A stretch of 64,000 nucleotides of DNA from NCBI RefSeq assembly GCF_030272615.1, contig NC_081415.1:629463240-629527239 (forward strand). Reading direction: 5' to 3'. Each line of letters opens with the position of its first letter. The first letter of the stretch is position 1. Positions 24,528 through 35,057 of the stretch are shown in pieces. The position numbers were made by a program, and so were the translations under genes. The stretch is from Cryptomeria japonica (Eukaryota; Streptophyta; Pinopsida; Cupressales; Cupressaceae). Below the pieces are notes generated by a model, which ran no database searches, was not told the DNA's origin, and worked only from the letters and a program-made list of their open reading frames with translations.

Positions 24528-24656
24528 ACCAGTGCTATCGACATATCCAAGAATCTGGTGATGCATTCCAAGACAAAGCATATAGCTATCAAATACCACT
24601 ACCTCAAGGAATAGGTTCAAGACAAGGAAGTGAGGTTGGAGTATATACCAACAAAA
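24524..24656 (+). pseudogene. Copia-C RNase H fragment, left of Copia-2
   Basis: Plus-strand frame reads TSAIDISKNLVMHSKTKHIA and on to LEYIPTK, the C-terminal part of copia RNase H, with one TAG at 24612-24614. It stops at a codon boundary where Copia-2 begins, and the same frame resumes at 32444 after Copia-2. Everything upstream of this point in Copia-C is lost at the scrambled junction. Confidence 0.85.
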
Positions 24657-26206
24657 TGTTGGTAATATAGCATTATAACAGACAATGAAAGATTGTTGGC
24701 ATTTCATTAAGGATATTGAGAAGGTTGTTGATGATTATGGATATAAATGATTAAAGACGTTTACTGTCTTGATATTATTATTTTGTCATTGATGTCAAGA
24801 AATTGATTTTCTAATTCAGTATGATGTTGCCATATCTTGAGAGATATGATATGAAGAATATAAAGATGTCGATAAAAGACACAGGAAAGAATATGATGAA
24901 TAAGGGGATGAATAAGGTATTCAATGGGAAACTATTACCGAGTCAGACAATAATGAGATCATGATGTTTTAGATTGTTTTAACATCATACATATGTTGTA
25001 AATTGTAAAGGTTAATACTACACTAGGTTATCAAGCAAAGAACCTAGTCGGTAAACCCTAAAGAACCTAGTCGGTAAACCCTAAGGTTATCGCTATCGGT
25101 TAATGAAGGCGGAATGTCTACTGAGTGAAGTTTAGTATTCACTGAGTTGTTACCAAATTGTAACTGAGCTATAACATAATGCATTAAATGTTTACATGCG
25201 ATATTTAATGAAGGAAGCTGATGAGCTGGAACTGATTAAATGATTGGTGAGCCGTGAATGAAGTTTGTTAATGAATCTACGACAAAGGAAAGTCGACATG
25301 AAGATCTACAGCTCAGATTGAACCGCAATACCCTGGCACAAGTTCTAAGAAATATATGCAAGTTCCTAGGCAGGGTAAAATGTTTTCAGATCGAAACATG
25401 TATTGAACCTGGACAAGATTGAAGATCTGATGGCTATGATTGATCATGGGAAATGTGATCAAGGAGATTAAGCGGTTACCTAATTGTTTATAAATAGGAA
25501 ACTGTTGATAAACAATGGATGCGAGCAAGTGTATGCACAGGGATACTACATAGTGATTACCAAGCATAGAAACTTGAAGACCTGTTAGAATAACAGAGTA
25601 TAGAAGCCCAGCAGATAGACAAGATTAGCTCTATGTCTAGATTGTATTGAACAAATAGGAACCCGCTTTAGCATTTTGGATGTGAAGTTGCAGATAGATT
25701 TTTATTACTATTATTTTGTTAAAGTGATAGAAAATCTCTTAGCCGAGTGGACTTAACAGTCTTATTTGTAAAACCCTCTAGCAAGGTGACATTCTGATTG
25801 AGTGTTTGAAATCCTTTAACAAGGTCACTTCTAACAAGGTGAAGATCCTAACAGATCTAAGGGAAATCCCTTAACCGGGTCACATCTAGCAATGTGTTTG
25901 TAATCTTTAACAGGATTTGCTTTTAACCGAGCATACTCTAGAAGAGTATATTTCTTAGTGGGTCCGAAATCCCACAGTGGTTTTTCTCTATTTGGGTTTC
26001 CATGTTAAATCTGGTGTTATGAGGTTTATGATGTTTATATGCTTTTGAGTTTGCATGTTTGACAGTTTTGGTTTTATTATTGAAGTATATGTTACCGAGG
26101 TTGAATCTGATGTTTTTATGGATGATTAAGTTTGTATGATTCACCCCCCCCTCTCTCATCTTATTGGCTATTGGATCTGTACTTATATTAAGTATCAAAA
26201 CTATCA
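24657..26206 (+). repeat. Copia-2 5' LTR
   Basis: 1,550 bp, TGTTGGTAAT ... ACTATCA. It carries a private 23-bp tandem duplication (25037-25059 and 25060-25082, aaagaacctagtcggtaaac...) that explains its greater length than the 3' copy. Its right part repeats the theme TTAACCGRGT...CTAACAAGGTSAC (25735-25935). Confidence 0.92.
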
Positions 26207-26208
26207 AT

Positions 26209-26220
26209 TGGTATCAGAGC
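26209..26220 (+). other. Copia-2 primer-binding site (initiator tRNA-Met)
   Basis: TGGTATCAGAGC lies two bases after the LTR end. It is complementary to the 3' end of plant initiator tRNA-Met and is the usual copia minus-strand primer site. Confidence 0.92.
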
Positions 26221-26269
26221 TTTGGACTCCGAAAGGAAAGTTTAAAGGCACTTGAGTTAAAGATCCAAG

Positions 26270-29200
26270 ATGTACAAGAGGGATGCACCGAAACTGAACA
26301 AGTCAAGTTTCTCTACATGGCAGAAAAGAATGAAGTTACATCTATCAGGAGTTGGAGAATATGCTATATACTATCTGGAGAATGATTTTGTTACACCTAG
26401 CACCTATCCATTGACTATGGAAGAGATAAAGGCAAAGCAAGAACATATTCAAGCAATGATTGAAATAACATCTGCATTGACCGATTCAGAGTTTAATGAT
26501 CTAGAAGGCTGCAATGATGCAAAGGCAATGTGAGATAAGCTCATATCAGTGTATGGAGGAGATGAACATGTTCAAAGAGAAAAAGTAGATAGTCTAAGAG
26601 GACAACTTGAATCTATGAGGATGAATGAAGGTGAGAACATAACTCAGTACAGTACAAGACTAAAGGAGATTGTCAATCAAATCAAAGGAGCAGGTGGAAC
26701 TATTGAAGAAAAGGATATAACAAGTAAGTTGTTAAGAACCCTTCTACCAGCTTATGCAATCCGAGTCTCTGCAATCAATGAATTGAGGTCTGTACCTAAT
26801 ATGCCAGTTTCTTTAGATGCTACTATTGGTAAGCTACATGCATTTGAGTTAAGTAATTTTGATAACAGTGGATCTTCAGTAAATAAAGTTGAATCTGCAT
26901 TTAGTTCTTTTCATCTTGGTGAATCTAATGATTACAATGAAAGAAAGTATAAGTACTCTGAAGGAGATCACAGTGGAGCAAGTGAAAAATTTCGTAAGAA
27001 CATGGAAGAAGTACACAAACTATATGAGGAAATCAGAAAGCAAGAAGAGTTTGAAGCACTACTAGCCAAAAGGTTACCGAGAGGCAAAGGTAAGTATAAA
27101 GGAAATCTACCTTTGAAATGTTCCAATTGTGATAAAATAGGACATATGGCTTCTAACTGTCCTGAAAAAGATTTTACTGAAAAGAGAGATTACTGAAATG
27201 ACAGACAGAAAGATAATCATTACAGAGGACACCAAGACTTCAGAAGAAGAGATAGAAAGACATGCTTAATAGCTGATGAGGAATCTAATGATGATAAATC
27301 AGATGAGACTGATACAGAGGAAGTAGTTTATGTGGCTATCAAAGATGTATCAGATGAAGAAAGGTATGAAGAAAAAACCCTAATATCTCACATAAACACT
27401 AATGATTCTTGGATTATAGATAGTGGATGCTCACATCATATGACAGGAGATAAACAGAAGTTTGTTATATTAGAAGATTATGATGGAGGCTATGTTAGAT
27501 TTGGTAATGATGCACCATGTCTGGTGAAAGGTAAATGATCTATAACACTTCTTGATAATGCAAGATGCAATGATGTTTATTGGGTTGAAGGTTTGAAATA
27601 TAATTTGTTAAGTGTAGCACAGCTAAACAACACAGGTTACCGAATAGAATTTCAGAAGGGAATTGTCAAAGTTCATGACAAGAATGGAAAGTTAGCTACT
27701 ACCGGGACACAAACAAAAAGTAATACATTTCACCTTGACTCAACTCGGAATAAGTGTTTGTATACAAAGATTGATGATACCTGGTTATGGCATAAAAGGT
27801 TTTGTCATGTAAATTTTGATAATCTGATCAAAATAAGCAAGAAGCACCGAGTAAGAGATCTACCGAGTCTTGAAAAACCTGAGAATGCTATGTGCCAAGG
27901 ATGTCAGATGGGTAAGATGAAAAGATCAAGCTTTACAAGTAAGTCTTACACTTCTAAGGGAATTTTAGATCTAGTACACACTGATCTTTGTGGTCCTATG
28001 AAAGTTCAAAGTTATTATGGTGATAAATATTTCATATTATTTGTGGATGACTATTCAAGGATGATGTCAGTAATGTTTCTAAAAGAAAAATCAAAATATT
28101 TTCAAATGTTTAAATGGTACAAGGCAAGAGTTGAAAATGAAATAGGAAGACAACTGAAATGTCTTAGATCAGATAGAGGAGGAGAGTTCACATCTGATGA
28201 GTTCAACTTATTTTGCAATGATCATGGTATTAAAAGACAAGTCTCTGCACCGAGAACTCCACAGCAGAATGGAATAGCTGAGAGAAGAAATAGATCTATT
28301 GTGGATTGTGCTAGAACACTGATGATTGAAAAGAAGGCGCCACAAACATTTTGGAGAGAAGCAATAAGCACAACTATTTACACCTTGAACTGAGTTCAAT
28401 TGAAGAAAGGTACTTTGAAGACACCATATGAAATCTGGTATGATAAGAAACCTAATGTAAGTTATTTTAAAATCTTTCGAAGTAGATGCTATATTCACAA
28501 AGATGATAGAAATGGCAAGTTTGTTCAGAAAAGTGAAGAAGGAACATTTCTAGGTTATTCTTCTAGAAGCAAAGTATTTAAATGTCTGATCAAATCATCT
28601 AATAAAATAGTAGAAAGTGCAAATGTGAAAATTGATGAATTTGTAGAAAGAAATGATGAAGGAAATTCCAAGGAACCAGAAGACTATGATGAATTTGTCT
28701 ATGTTCAACCAAGAAGTCTTACCGAGAAGATTGTTGAAGAAAATGAAGAGAATATCCAGTTACTGAGTGATGAAGATCATACAGAGCCTACCGAGCCTGT
28801 ATTAGCCAAGTATGTTAGAAGACATCATGCACCAAGTCAGATTATAGGAGATAAGGATGATCCAGTGATGACAAGGAACAAATTGAGACAGAACACATGT
28901 TTGATATCTGAATTTGAACTGAGAATAGTGAAAGAGGCATTTAACAGTGAAGATTGGATAAATGCTATGACAGAAGAGATTGATCAAATCAAGAAGAATG
29001 ACACATGGACACTAATCCCAAGACCGAAGGACAAGAATGTAATCGGTACAAAGTGGATTTTCAGAAACAAGCTAAATGAAAAAGGTGAGGTCATTTGAAA
29101 AAAAGCAAGACTAGTTTGCAAAGGTTATGCTCAAGAAGAAGGAATTGATTATGGTGAAACTTTTGAACCTGTTGCTAGACTTGAAGGAGTAAGAACATTG

Positions 29201-30451
29201 TTGGCCTATGCTGCTTTCAAAAACTTCAAGGTATATCAAATGGAGGTTAAATTTGCATTTTTGAATGGAATATTAGAAGAAGAAGTTTTTATTGAACAAC
29301 CTAAAGGATTTGTTGAAGACAATAATAAAGATCAGGTATGTAAATTGAACAAAGCTTTATATGGTTTGAAACAAGCACCAAGAGCATGGTATGAAAGATT
29401 GCACTCTTATTTGATTAAGATTGGTTTTATAAGGACAAGTGAGAACAACAACATGTACATGAAGAATGATGATAATGGAATATTGATCTCAGCCATATTT
29501 GTTGATGATATTATATTTTGTGGAAATGATTCTTTATGCAAGAACTTTGGAAATGAAATGAGCAAAGAATTTGGGATGTCATTAATTGGCGAGATAAATT
29601 ATTTTATAGGTTTATAGATACAAAAAATGAAAAATGAGATTTTCATTACTCAATCCAAGTACATAAAGGAAATCTTGAAGAAATTTGGAATGGAGGATTC
29701 GAAACTAGTAAGTACTCCTATGACTACCAACTGTAAATTATCAAAGAATGATGAATCTGCATATGTTGATGAGACACTTTACCGATCCATGATTGGAAAA
29801 CTATAGTATGTTGTTCACAGCAGACCAGACATAGCACATGCAATAGGTATAGTTGCAAGATTCTCTACAGATCCTAAGGAAACACACATGATAGCAATCA
29901 AAATAATTTTTAGATACTTGAAAGGCACAAAGGATTATGGCTTAGTATATTAGAAAGGAAATGATTTTGATTTAAAAGTTTTTACTGATGCTGATTGGGC
30001 AGGCAACATTGATGACAGAAAGAGAACAAGTGAAGGAGCTTTCTTTTTAGGAGAAAGACTAGTGAGTTGGCTTAGCAAGAAACAAGAATGTGTTTCACAG
30101 TTAGCAGCAGAAGCTGAATACGTTGCTGCAGCACTGAATTATACCAACATTGCATGGATCAAACAACTGTTGGAAGGTATAAATGAGAAAGTTACCAAGC
30201 CAGTAAATATATTCTGTGACAATACTAGTGCCATTAATATTTCAAAAAATCTTGTTATGCACTCTAAGACAAAACACATCTCTATCAAATATCATTATCT
30301 TAGAGAAGAAGCTCAAGAGAAGAAAGTGGTGTTGGAGTATGTTAGCACAAAGGAACAAATAGCAGATATCTTCACCAAGCCACTACCAAGGGACACTTTT
30401 GAATATCTGAGAAGTAAGTTAGGGGTCCTACCCTTATCTTCTACTCACTGA
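26270..30451 (+). pseudogene. Copia-2 gag-pol polyprotein with eight stops and no frameshift
   Basis: A single frame of 1,394 codons from ATG 26270. Stops: TGA at 26531, 27194, 27536, 28391 and 29096; TAG at 29615, 29804 and 29951. Domains: gag (26270-27100), zinc knuckle CSNCDKIGHMASNC (27119-27160), protease WIIDSGCSHHMTGD (Asp at 27419), integrase with H-H-C-C finger (about 27790-27910) and Asp/Asp/Glu in HTDLCGP, RSDRGGEF and PQQNGIAERRNR, reverse transcriptase (about 28990-29800) with FVDDIIF, and RNase H (about 29980-30330) with TDADWAGN, AAEAEY and CDNTSAI. Reverse-transcriptase motif A reads QMEVKFAF, with Glu where copia elements have Asp. Most stops fit CGA-to-TGA or CAG-to-TAG changes. 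Not functional as it stands. Confidence 0.92.
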
Positions 30452-30690
30452 CCGAGTTTGGTGAAAGCACCAATCCGATGACTCTATCTCATATCTTTTA
30501 GGAGTTGATGCTGATTTATACACTTTAGGATGCTTTCTAACAGTGTACAGGAATTATTACAGGACATATTACAGGGAACAACAATTGAAGACTAATGCTC
30601 TGACCGAGACTCAGTTGATACACAACAGTAGGAAATAACTTCTTATAGAAAGAAATTATGTTTTAGTTCTTTACTTTTTGGCATTGTTGT

Positions 30691-30910
30691 CAAAGGGGGA
30701 GAAGACTAAAGACTAATATAGGGGAAGAAGACCTATCAGGGGAGAAGACTAAAAGAAAACTGAGCAGACTACAGATTGGAAAGAAGATTGAAGAACAAAG
30801 GAGAAGTCTAATGTATGGGGGAGATCATTTCAACATTTCAGAATCACAACAATCCGAATCTTTTAAGGTCAAATCAATTAGTTTTTGCCATCAATGCCAA
30901 AGGGGGAGAT
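30691..30910 (+). other. Copia-2 polypurine tract and upstream PPT-like motifs
   Basis: The PPT next to the 3' LTR is aaagggggagat (30899-30910). Similar purine runs precede it: caaagggggagaag (30691), aggggaagaag (30719), aggggagaag (about 30740) and gggggagatc (30817). Only the last one is placed to prime plus-strand synthesis at the LTR. Confidence 0.75.
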
Positions 30911-32438
30911 TGTTGGAAATATAACATTATAATAGATAATGAAAGATTGTTGGCATTTCATTAAGGATATTGAGAAGGTTGTTGATGATTATGGATATAA
31001 CTGATTAAAGATGTTTACTATCTTGATATTATTATTTTGTCATTGATGTCAAGAAATTGATTTTCTAATTTAGTATGATGTTGCCATATCTTGAGAAATA
31101 TGATATGAAGAATATAAAGATGTCGGTAAAAGACACAGGAAAGAATATGATGTATAAGGGGATGAATAAGGTATTCAATGGGCAACTATTACCGAGTCAA
31201 ACAATGATGAGATCATGATATTTTAGATTGTTTTAACATCATACATATGTTGTAAATTGTAAAGGTTAATACTACACTAGGTTATCAAGCAAAGAACCTA
31301 GTCGGTAAACCCTAAGGTTATCGCTATCGGTTAATGAAGGCGAAATGTCTATCGAGTGAAGTTTAGTATTCATCGAGTTGTTACCGAATTGTAACCGAGC
31401 TATAACAGAATGCATTAAATTTTTACATGCAATATTTAATGAAGGAAGCTGATGAGCTGGAACTGATTAAATGATTGGTGAGCCATGAATGAAGTTTGTT
31501 AATGAATCTAAGGCAAAGGAAAGTCGACATGAAGATCTACAGCTTAGATTGAACCGCAATACCCTGGCACAAGTTCCAAGAAATATATGCAAGTTCCTAG
31601 GTGGGGTAAAACATTTTCAGATCGAAAGATGCATTGAACCTGGACAAGATTGAAGATCTGATGGCTATGATTGATCATGGGAAATGTGATCAAGGAGATT
31701 AAGCGGTTAACTAATTATTTATAAATAGGAAACTATTGATAAACAATGGATGTGGGCAAGTGTATGCACAGGGATGCTACATAGTGATTACCGAGCACAA
31801 AAAATTGAAGACCTGTTAGAATAACAGAGTATAGAAGCCCAACAAATAGACAAGATTATCTCTATGTCTAGATTGTATTGAACAAATAGGAATCTGCTTT
31901 AGCATTTTGGATGTGAAGTTGCAGATAGATTTTTATTACTGTTATTTTGTGAAAGTGATAGAAAATCTCTTAACCGAGTGGACTTAACAGTCTTATTTGT
32001 AAAACCCTCTAGCAAGGTGACATTCTGATTGAGTGTTTGAAATCCTTTAACAAGGTCACTTCTAACAAGGTGAAGATCCTAACAGATCCGAGGGAAATCC
32101 TTTAACCGGATCACATCTAGCAATGTGTTTGTAATCTTTAACAGGATTTGCTTTTAACCGAGCATACTCTAGAAGAGTATATTTCTTAGTGGGTCTGAAA
32201 TCCCATAGTGGTTTTTCCCTATTTGGGTTTCCATGTTAAATCTGGTGTTATGAGGTTTATGATGTTTATATGCTTTTGAGTTTGCATGTTTGACAATTTT
32301 GGTTTTATTACTGAAGTATATGTTACCGAGGTTGAATTTGATGTTTTTATGGATGATTAAGTTTGTATGATTCACCCCCCCCCCCTCTCATCTTGTTGGC
32401 TACTGGATCTGTACTTATATTAAGTATCATAACTATCA
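30911..32438 (+). repeat. Copia-2 3' LTR
   Basis: 1,528 bp, TGTTGGAAAT ... ACTATCA. It matches the 5' LTR throughout except for substitutions and the 23-bp duplication in the 5' copy. Confidence 0.92.
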
Positions 32439-32443
32439 CAAAA

Positions 32444-32542
32444 GAACAGGCAGTTGATATTTTCACGAAGCCACTATAAAAGGACACCTTTGAATACCTC
32501 AGAGGTAAGCTAGGGGTGATACCCCTGCCTGCATTAAAGTAA
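32444..32542 (+). pseudogene. Copia-C polyprotein C-terminus, right of Copia-2
   Basis: Frame resumes as EQAVDIFTKPL, then TAA at 32477-32479, then KDTFEYLRGKLGVIPLPALK and the natural stop at 32540-32542. This is the standard copia pol end (DIFTKPL ... LRGKLGV). Together with 24524-24656 it shows Copia-2 inserted inside the RNase H codons of Copia-C. Confidence 0.9.
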
Positions 32543-32936
32543 GTAAAAAAGGGCTCTACATCAATCTAGTATGATTTGTTTATGAAAAATTTCTAAGACT
32601 AGATTGATAAGTGTGGACTACTCTGGTTAGGGGGAGCAGTCTTGTAAGTGTACTGAAATACATCTTTGGCATTGTTGTCAAAGGGGGAGATATGATTCTA
32701 GTGTTTGAGTATTGGTAAGTAGAGTTGAGCTGAAGTTGCTGAAGCAAAGGGTTGCTAGAAGTGGTTAGAGTGTTTTGTTGGAAACCCAGTATTGCCAGTG
32801 TTAAGGGGAGATATTCATTACTCAGAGTAGAAGTAATGACATGTACAAAAATAAAGAAAGAAATGAAGAAAGTACATGCAGGACAAACTAATAAGATAGA
32901 TTCTGAAGTGTTGCCATCAATGCCAAAGGGGGAGAT
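32543..32936 (+). other. Copia-C 3' untranslated region with polypurine tracts
   Basis: PPT-like runs at 32628 (tagggggagcag), 32679 (caaagggggaga) and 32811 (taaggggagat), and the LTR-adjacent aaagggggagat at 32925-32936. No gene. Same arrangement as in Copia-2, -3 and -4. Confidence 0.7.
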
Positions 32937-33618
32937 TATTGGCATTGACAAAACTAGTTAATCCAGAGAACTGGTATATTAGCTGAGATTTGTCATTGAT
33001 GGCTAACACTGATTGGTGGAGTGGTGTATCTCATTAGAAAAGGTGATGACTTTTAAACAACATGGAAGAAACATCAGAAACAGATGATCAAGGTTCAATC
33101 AACTCAAGGGAAGACATACTAAGCTAACTGGTCTATCATTCAAGAAGATTGGTGTTGAGGTCAGATCTTCACGTTGGTCATTCTGATGATGATGAAGTCA
33201 CAGAAGGTGACTTAGGCAAGAAGGATTGAGGTTGTATGAAAACCGAAACCTCATTGGAAAACATGAGAAGAGGCTTGATGGAAGTACTACAAATTGACAT
33301 CAAAGGATGAACCGATAATGAAGAGCGTACTGGTATACCGATAGACCGGGGAAGTAGAAGGAAGATAGGTGGTCATAGTAAATCTCTAAGTGGTGATAAG
33401 GTTACACAATTGGGATGAAAATGAGTGAGTTGGTGAGTTTTTGTCAACGCCAAACTAAAGGTTGGTGAAGTCAACCTCAATCATCATGCAGTTAAGCCAT
33501 GATTACTTGCGGATTTTTTGGTTCACATTTAAAAGACTGAACTCGACCCAAAAGTCACTATTTTTGGAGGATGTAGTGGTAGATTTGGTTGAGTAGTTGG
33601 TAAAATTATTGTAGGGCA
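32937..33618 (+). repeat. Copia-C 3' LTR, left part
   Basis: Starts TATTGGCATTGAC directly after the PPT; the first bases are TA instead of TG. It is cut at 33618 by Copia-3 and continues at 40330. Total LTR length after removing Copia-3 and one target copy is about 1,490 bp, close to the Copia-2 LTR. Confidence 0.8.
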
Positions 33619-34683
33619 TGTTAGGTCCCGGAGACAACTGAGAGGGGGGGGGGGGGTGAATCAGTTGTCAAATAAATTCAAACCAAAAACAACTTAACCA
33701 ACTTAATGCTTAATACCGGTAAACCAGTTAAGTATGCCGGTAGATAGTTTTAACAATTAATTGCTATATCGGTAAAGATTAATGCATGAAACATAAACAC
33801 AAAGTTGTCCATAACACATAACACCAATATTTATACATGGAAACCCTATAAGGGGAAAAACCACGGTGGGAAACCTTACCCACAATCAGATGATACTACT
33901 GCAGATAGTAAGTGTACATAAATGGGGTTTGCACATGCAAAAAGGCCAACAACCTAGAGCTCACTGCTCAATCACAAAATGGGAGTCACACTGACTACAA
34001 TTGGATGGTTAAATCCAATAATAATGTACTGCACAAAATAGCATCTTCATATGTTGGATTCATAACCGGTGTAATGCTGATATGCTTTCATAAAAACCTA
34101 GCTTCACCTTCAAATGATGTCTTCATGTATAGCTCTGCTTAATCTCACATATACCTTCACAAAATCCTTTTTCACATTCCACATTTAATCTTACAAATAA
34201 GATCTTACATTTATACCATAACCTAAGACCAATTTTAGTAGGTCAGCTCTACAAGATATTACAATAAAAATATTTTACAAACAATATAATATCCGATTCA
34301 ATAACTGATTGAACATGTCGGCTTAATGCATTTACAACAATAATTAATTATCTCCATAGCGTGCCATGTTGATCTGGAAAAGATAAACCTGCCGGTGTAA
34401 CCCTGGATAACCCTAGACCTATTTGCCGGTAAAAGCAAATATGCAAATATGAATATACCAATGATGAAAACTCTAGGACAAGATGTCCAAATGATGTCTT
34501 TGATATAACCATGTGTCTTCCATGCCATTCCAAGTGCCAGTGATTATTATATCTTGCCGGTGAACCATATACCAGTAACTGTGCAATAGTTACTTCTTGC
34601 TGGTGAATGTTGCTGGATCTCCAAAGTGCTAGTGTTTTAGTAGGTGTTGACATCAATGATAAAACCATACCAAAATACCAACA
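33619..34683 (-). repeat. Copia-3 3' LTR
   Basis: 1,065 bp; on plus it runs TGTTAGGTCCC ... ACCAACA. It holds many ACCGGT-type words (taccggtaaacc, gccggtagat, tgccggtaaaag and others). Confidence 0.9.
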
Positions 34684-34981
34684 ATCTCCCCCTTTGGCAT
34701 TGATGCCAACACAAGATGGAAAAACCATCAAAGTGCCAAAATAGAAATGCCAAGTATCGAAAACCAACAATCTCCAAAAAGATTATAACCAGAAAGTAAT
34801 AATCTCTCCTAAGTAACAATCTCTCCCCCTGGGACCAACATGTGTTTTCCAAAGCTTTTCAATACCAATCTCTCCAAAAGATAATGTGTTTTTCCATAGA
34901 TATCTCTCCCCCTTTGACATCAAATGCCAAAGTCATATACAAAATATCAATCAATTCAATATACCAACTACTCCCCCTGAG
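34684..34981 (-). other. Copia-3 polypurine tract and upstream PPT-like motifs
   Basis: On plus: atctccccctttgg next to the LTR (34684-34697), tctctccccctggg (about 34820), tctctccccctttgac (34902) and ctactccccctgag (34968). Read on minus these are GGGGGAG runs at about 0, 140, 220 and 290 bp from the LTR. Copia-4 has four at similar spacing. Confidence 0.75.
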
Positions 34982-35057
34982 AAGTAGCTTCGTCATCAAA
35001 GACCAGAGTAAAAGATTTCTTTGTTAATTCTGTCGGTTGATGACAATCATCAACTGT

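Larger units (their letters stand above)
24657..32438 (+). mobile_element. Copia-2, complete Ty1/copia retrotransposon
   Basis: 7,782 bp with both LTRs, primer site, full-length polyprotein frame, polypurine tract and a 5-bp target duplication. The pol order is integrase before reverse transcriptase, which defines copia. It lies nested inside Copia-C. LTR copies differ by roughly 4% over the first 550 bp by eye, so the insertion is not recent. Long LTRs and several PPT-like motifs suggest the Sirevirus (SIRE/Maximus) branch; this assignment is from memory of the family. Confidence 0.93.
24652..32443. repeat. Target-site duplication CAAAA of Copia-2
   Basis: CAAAA at 24652-24656 and 32439-32443, directly outside the two LTRs. 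The sequence lies inside the Copia-C codons for ..PTKEQ.., which read correctly once the insertion and one copy are removed. Confidence 0.92.
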
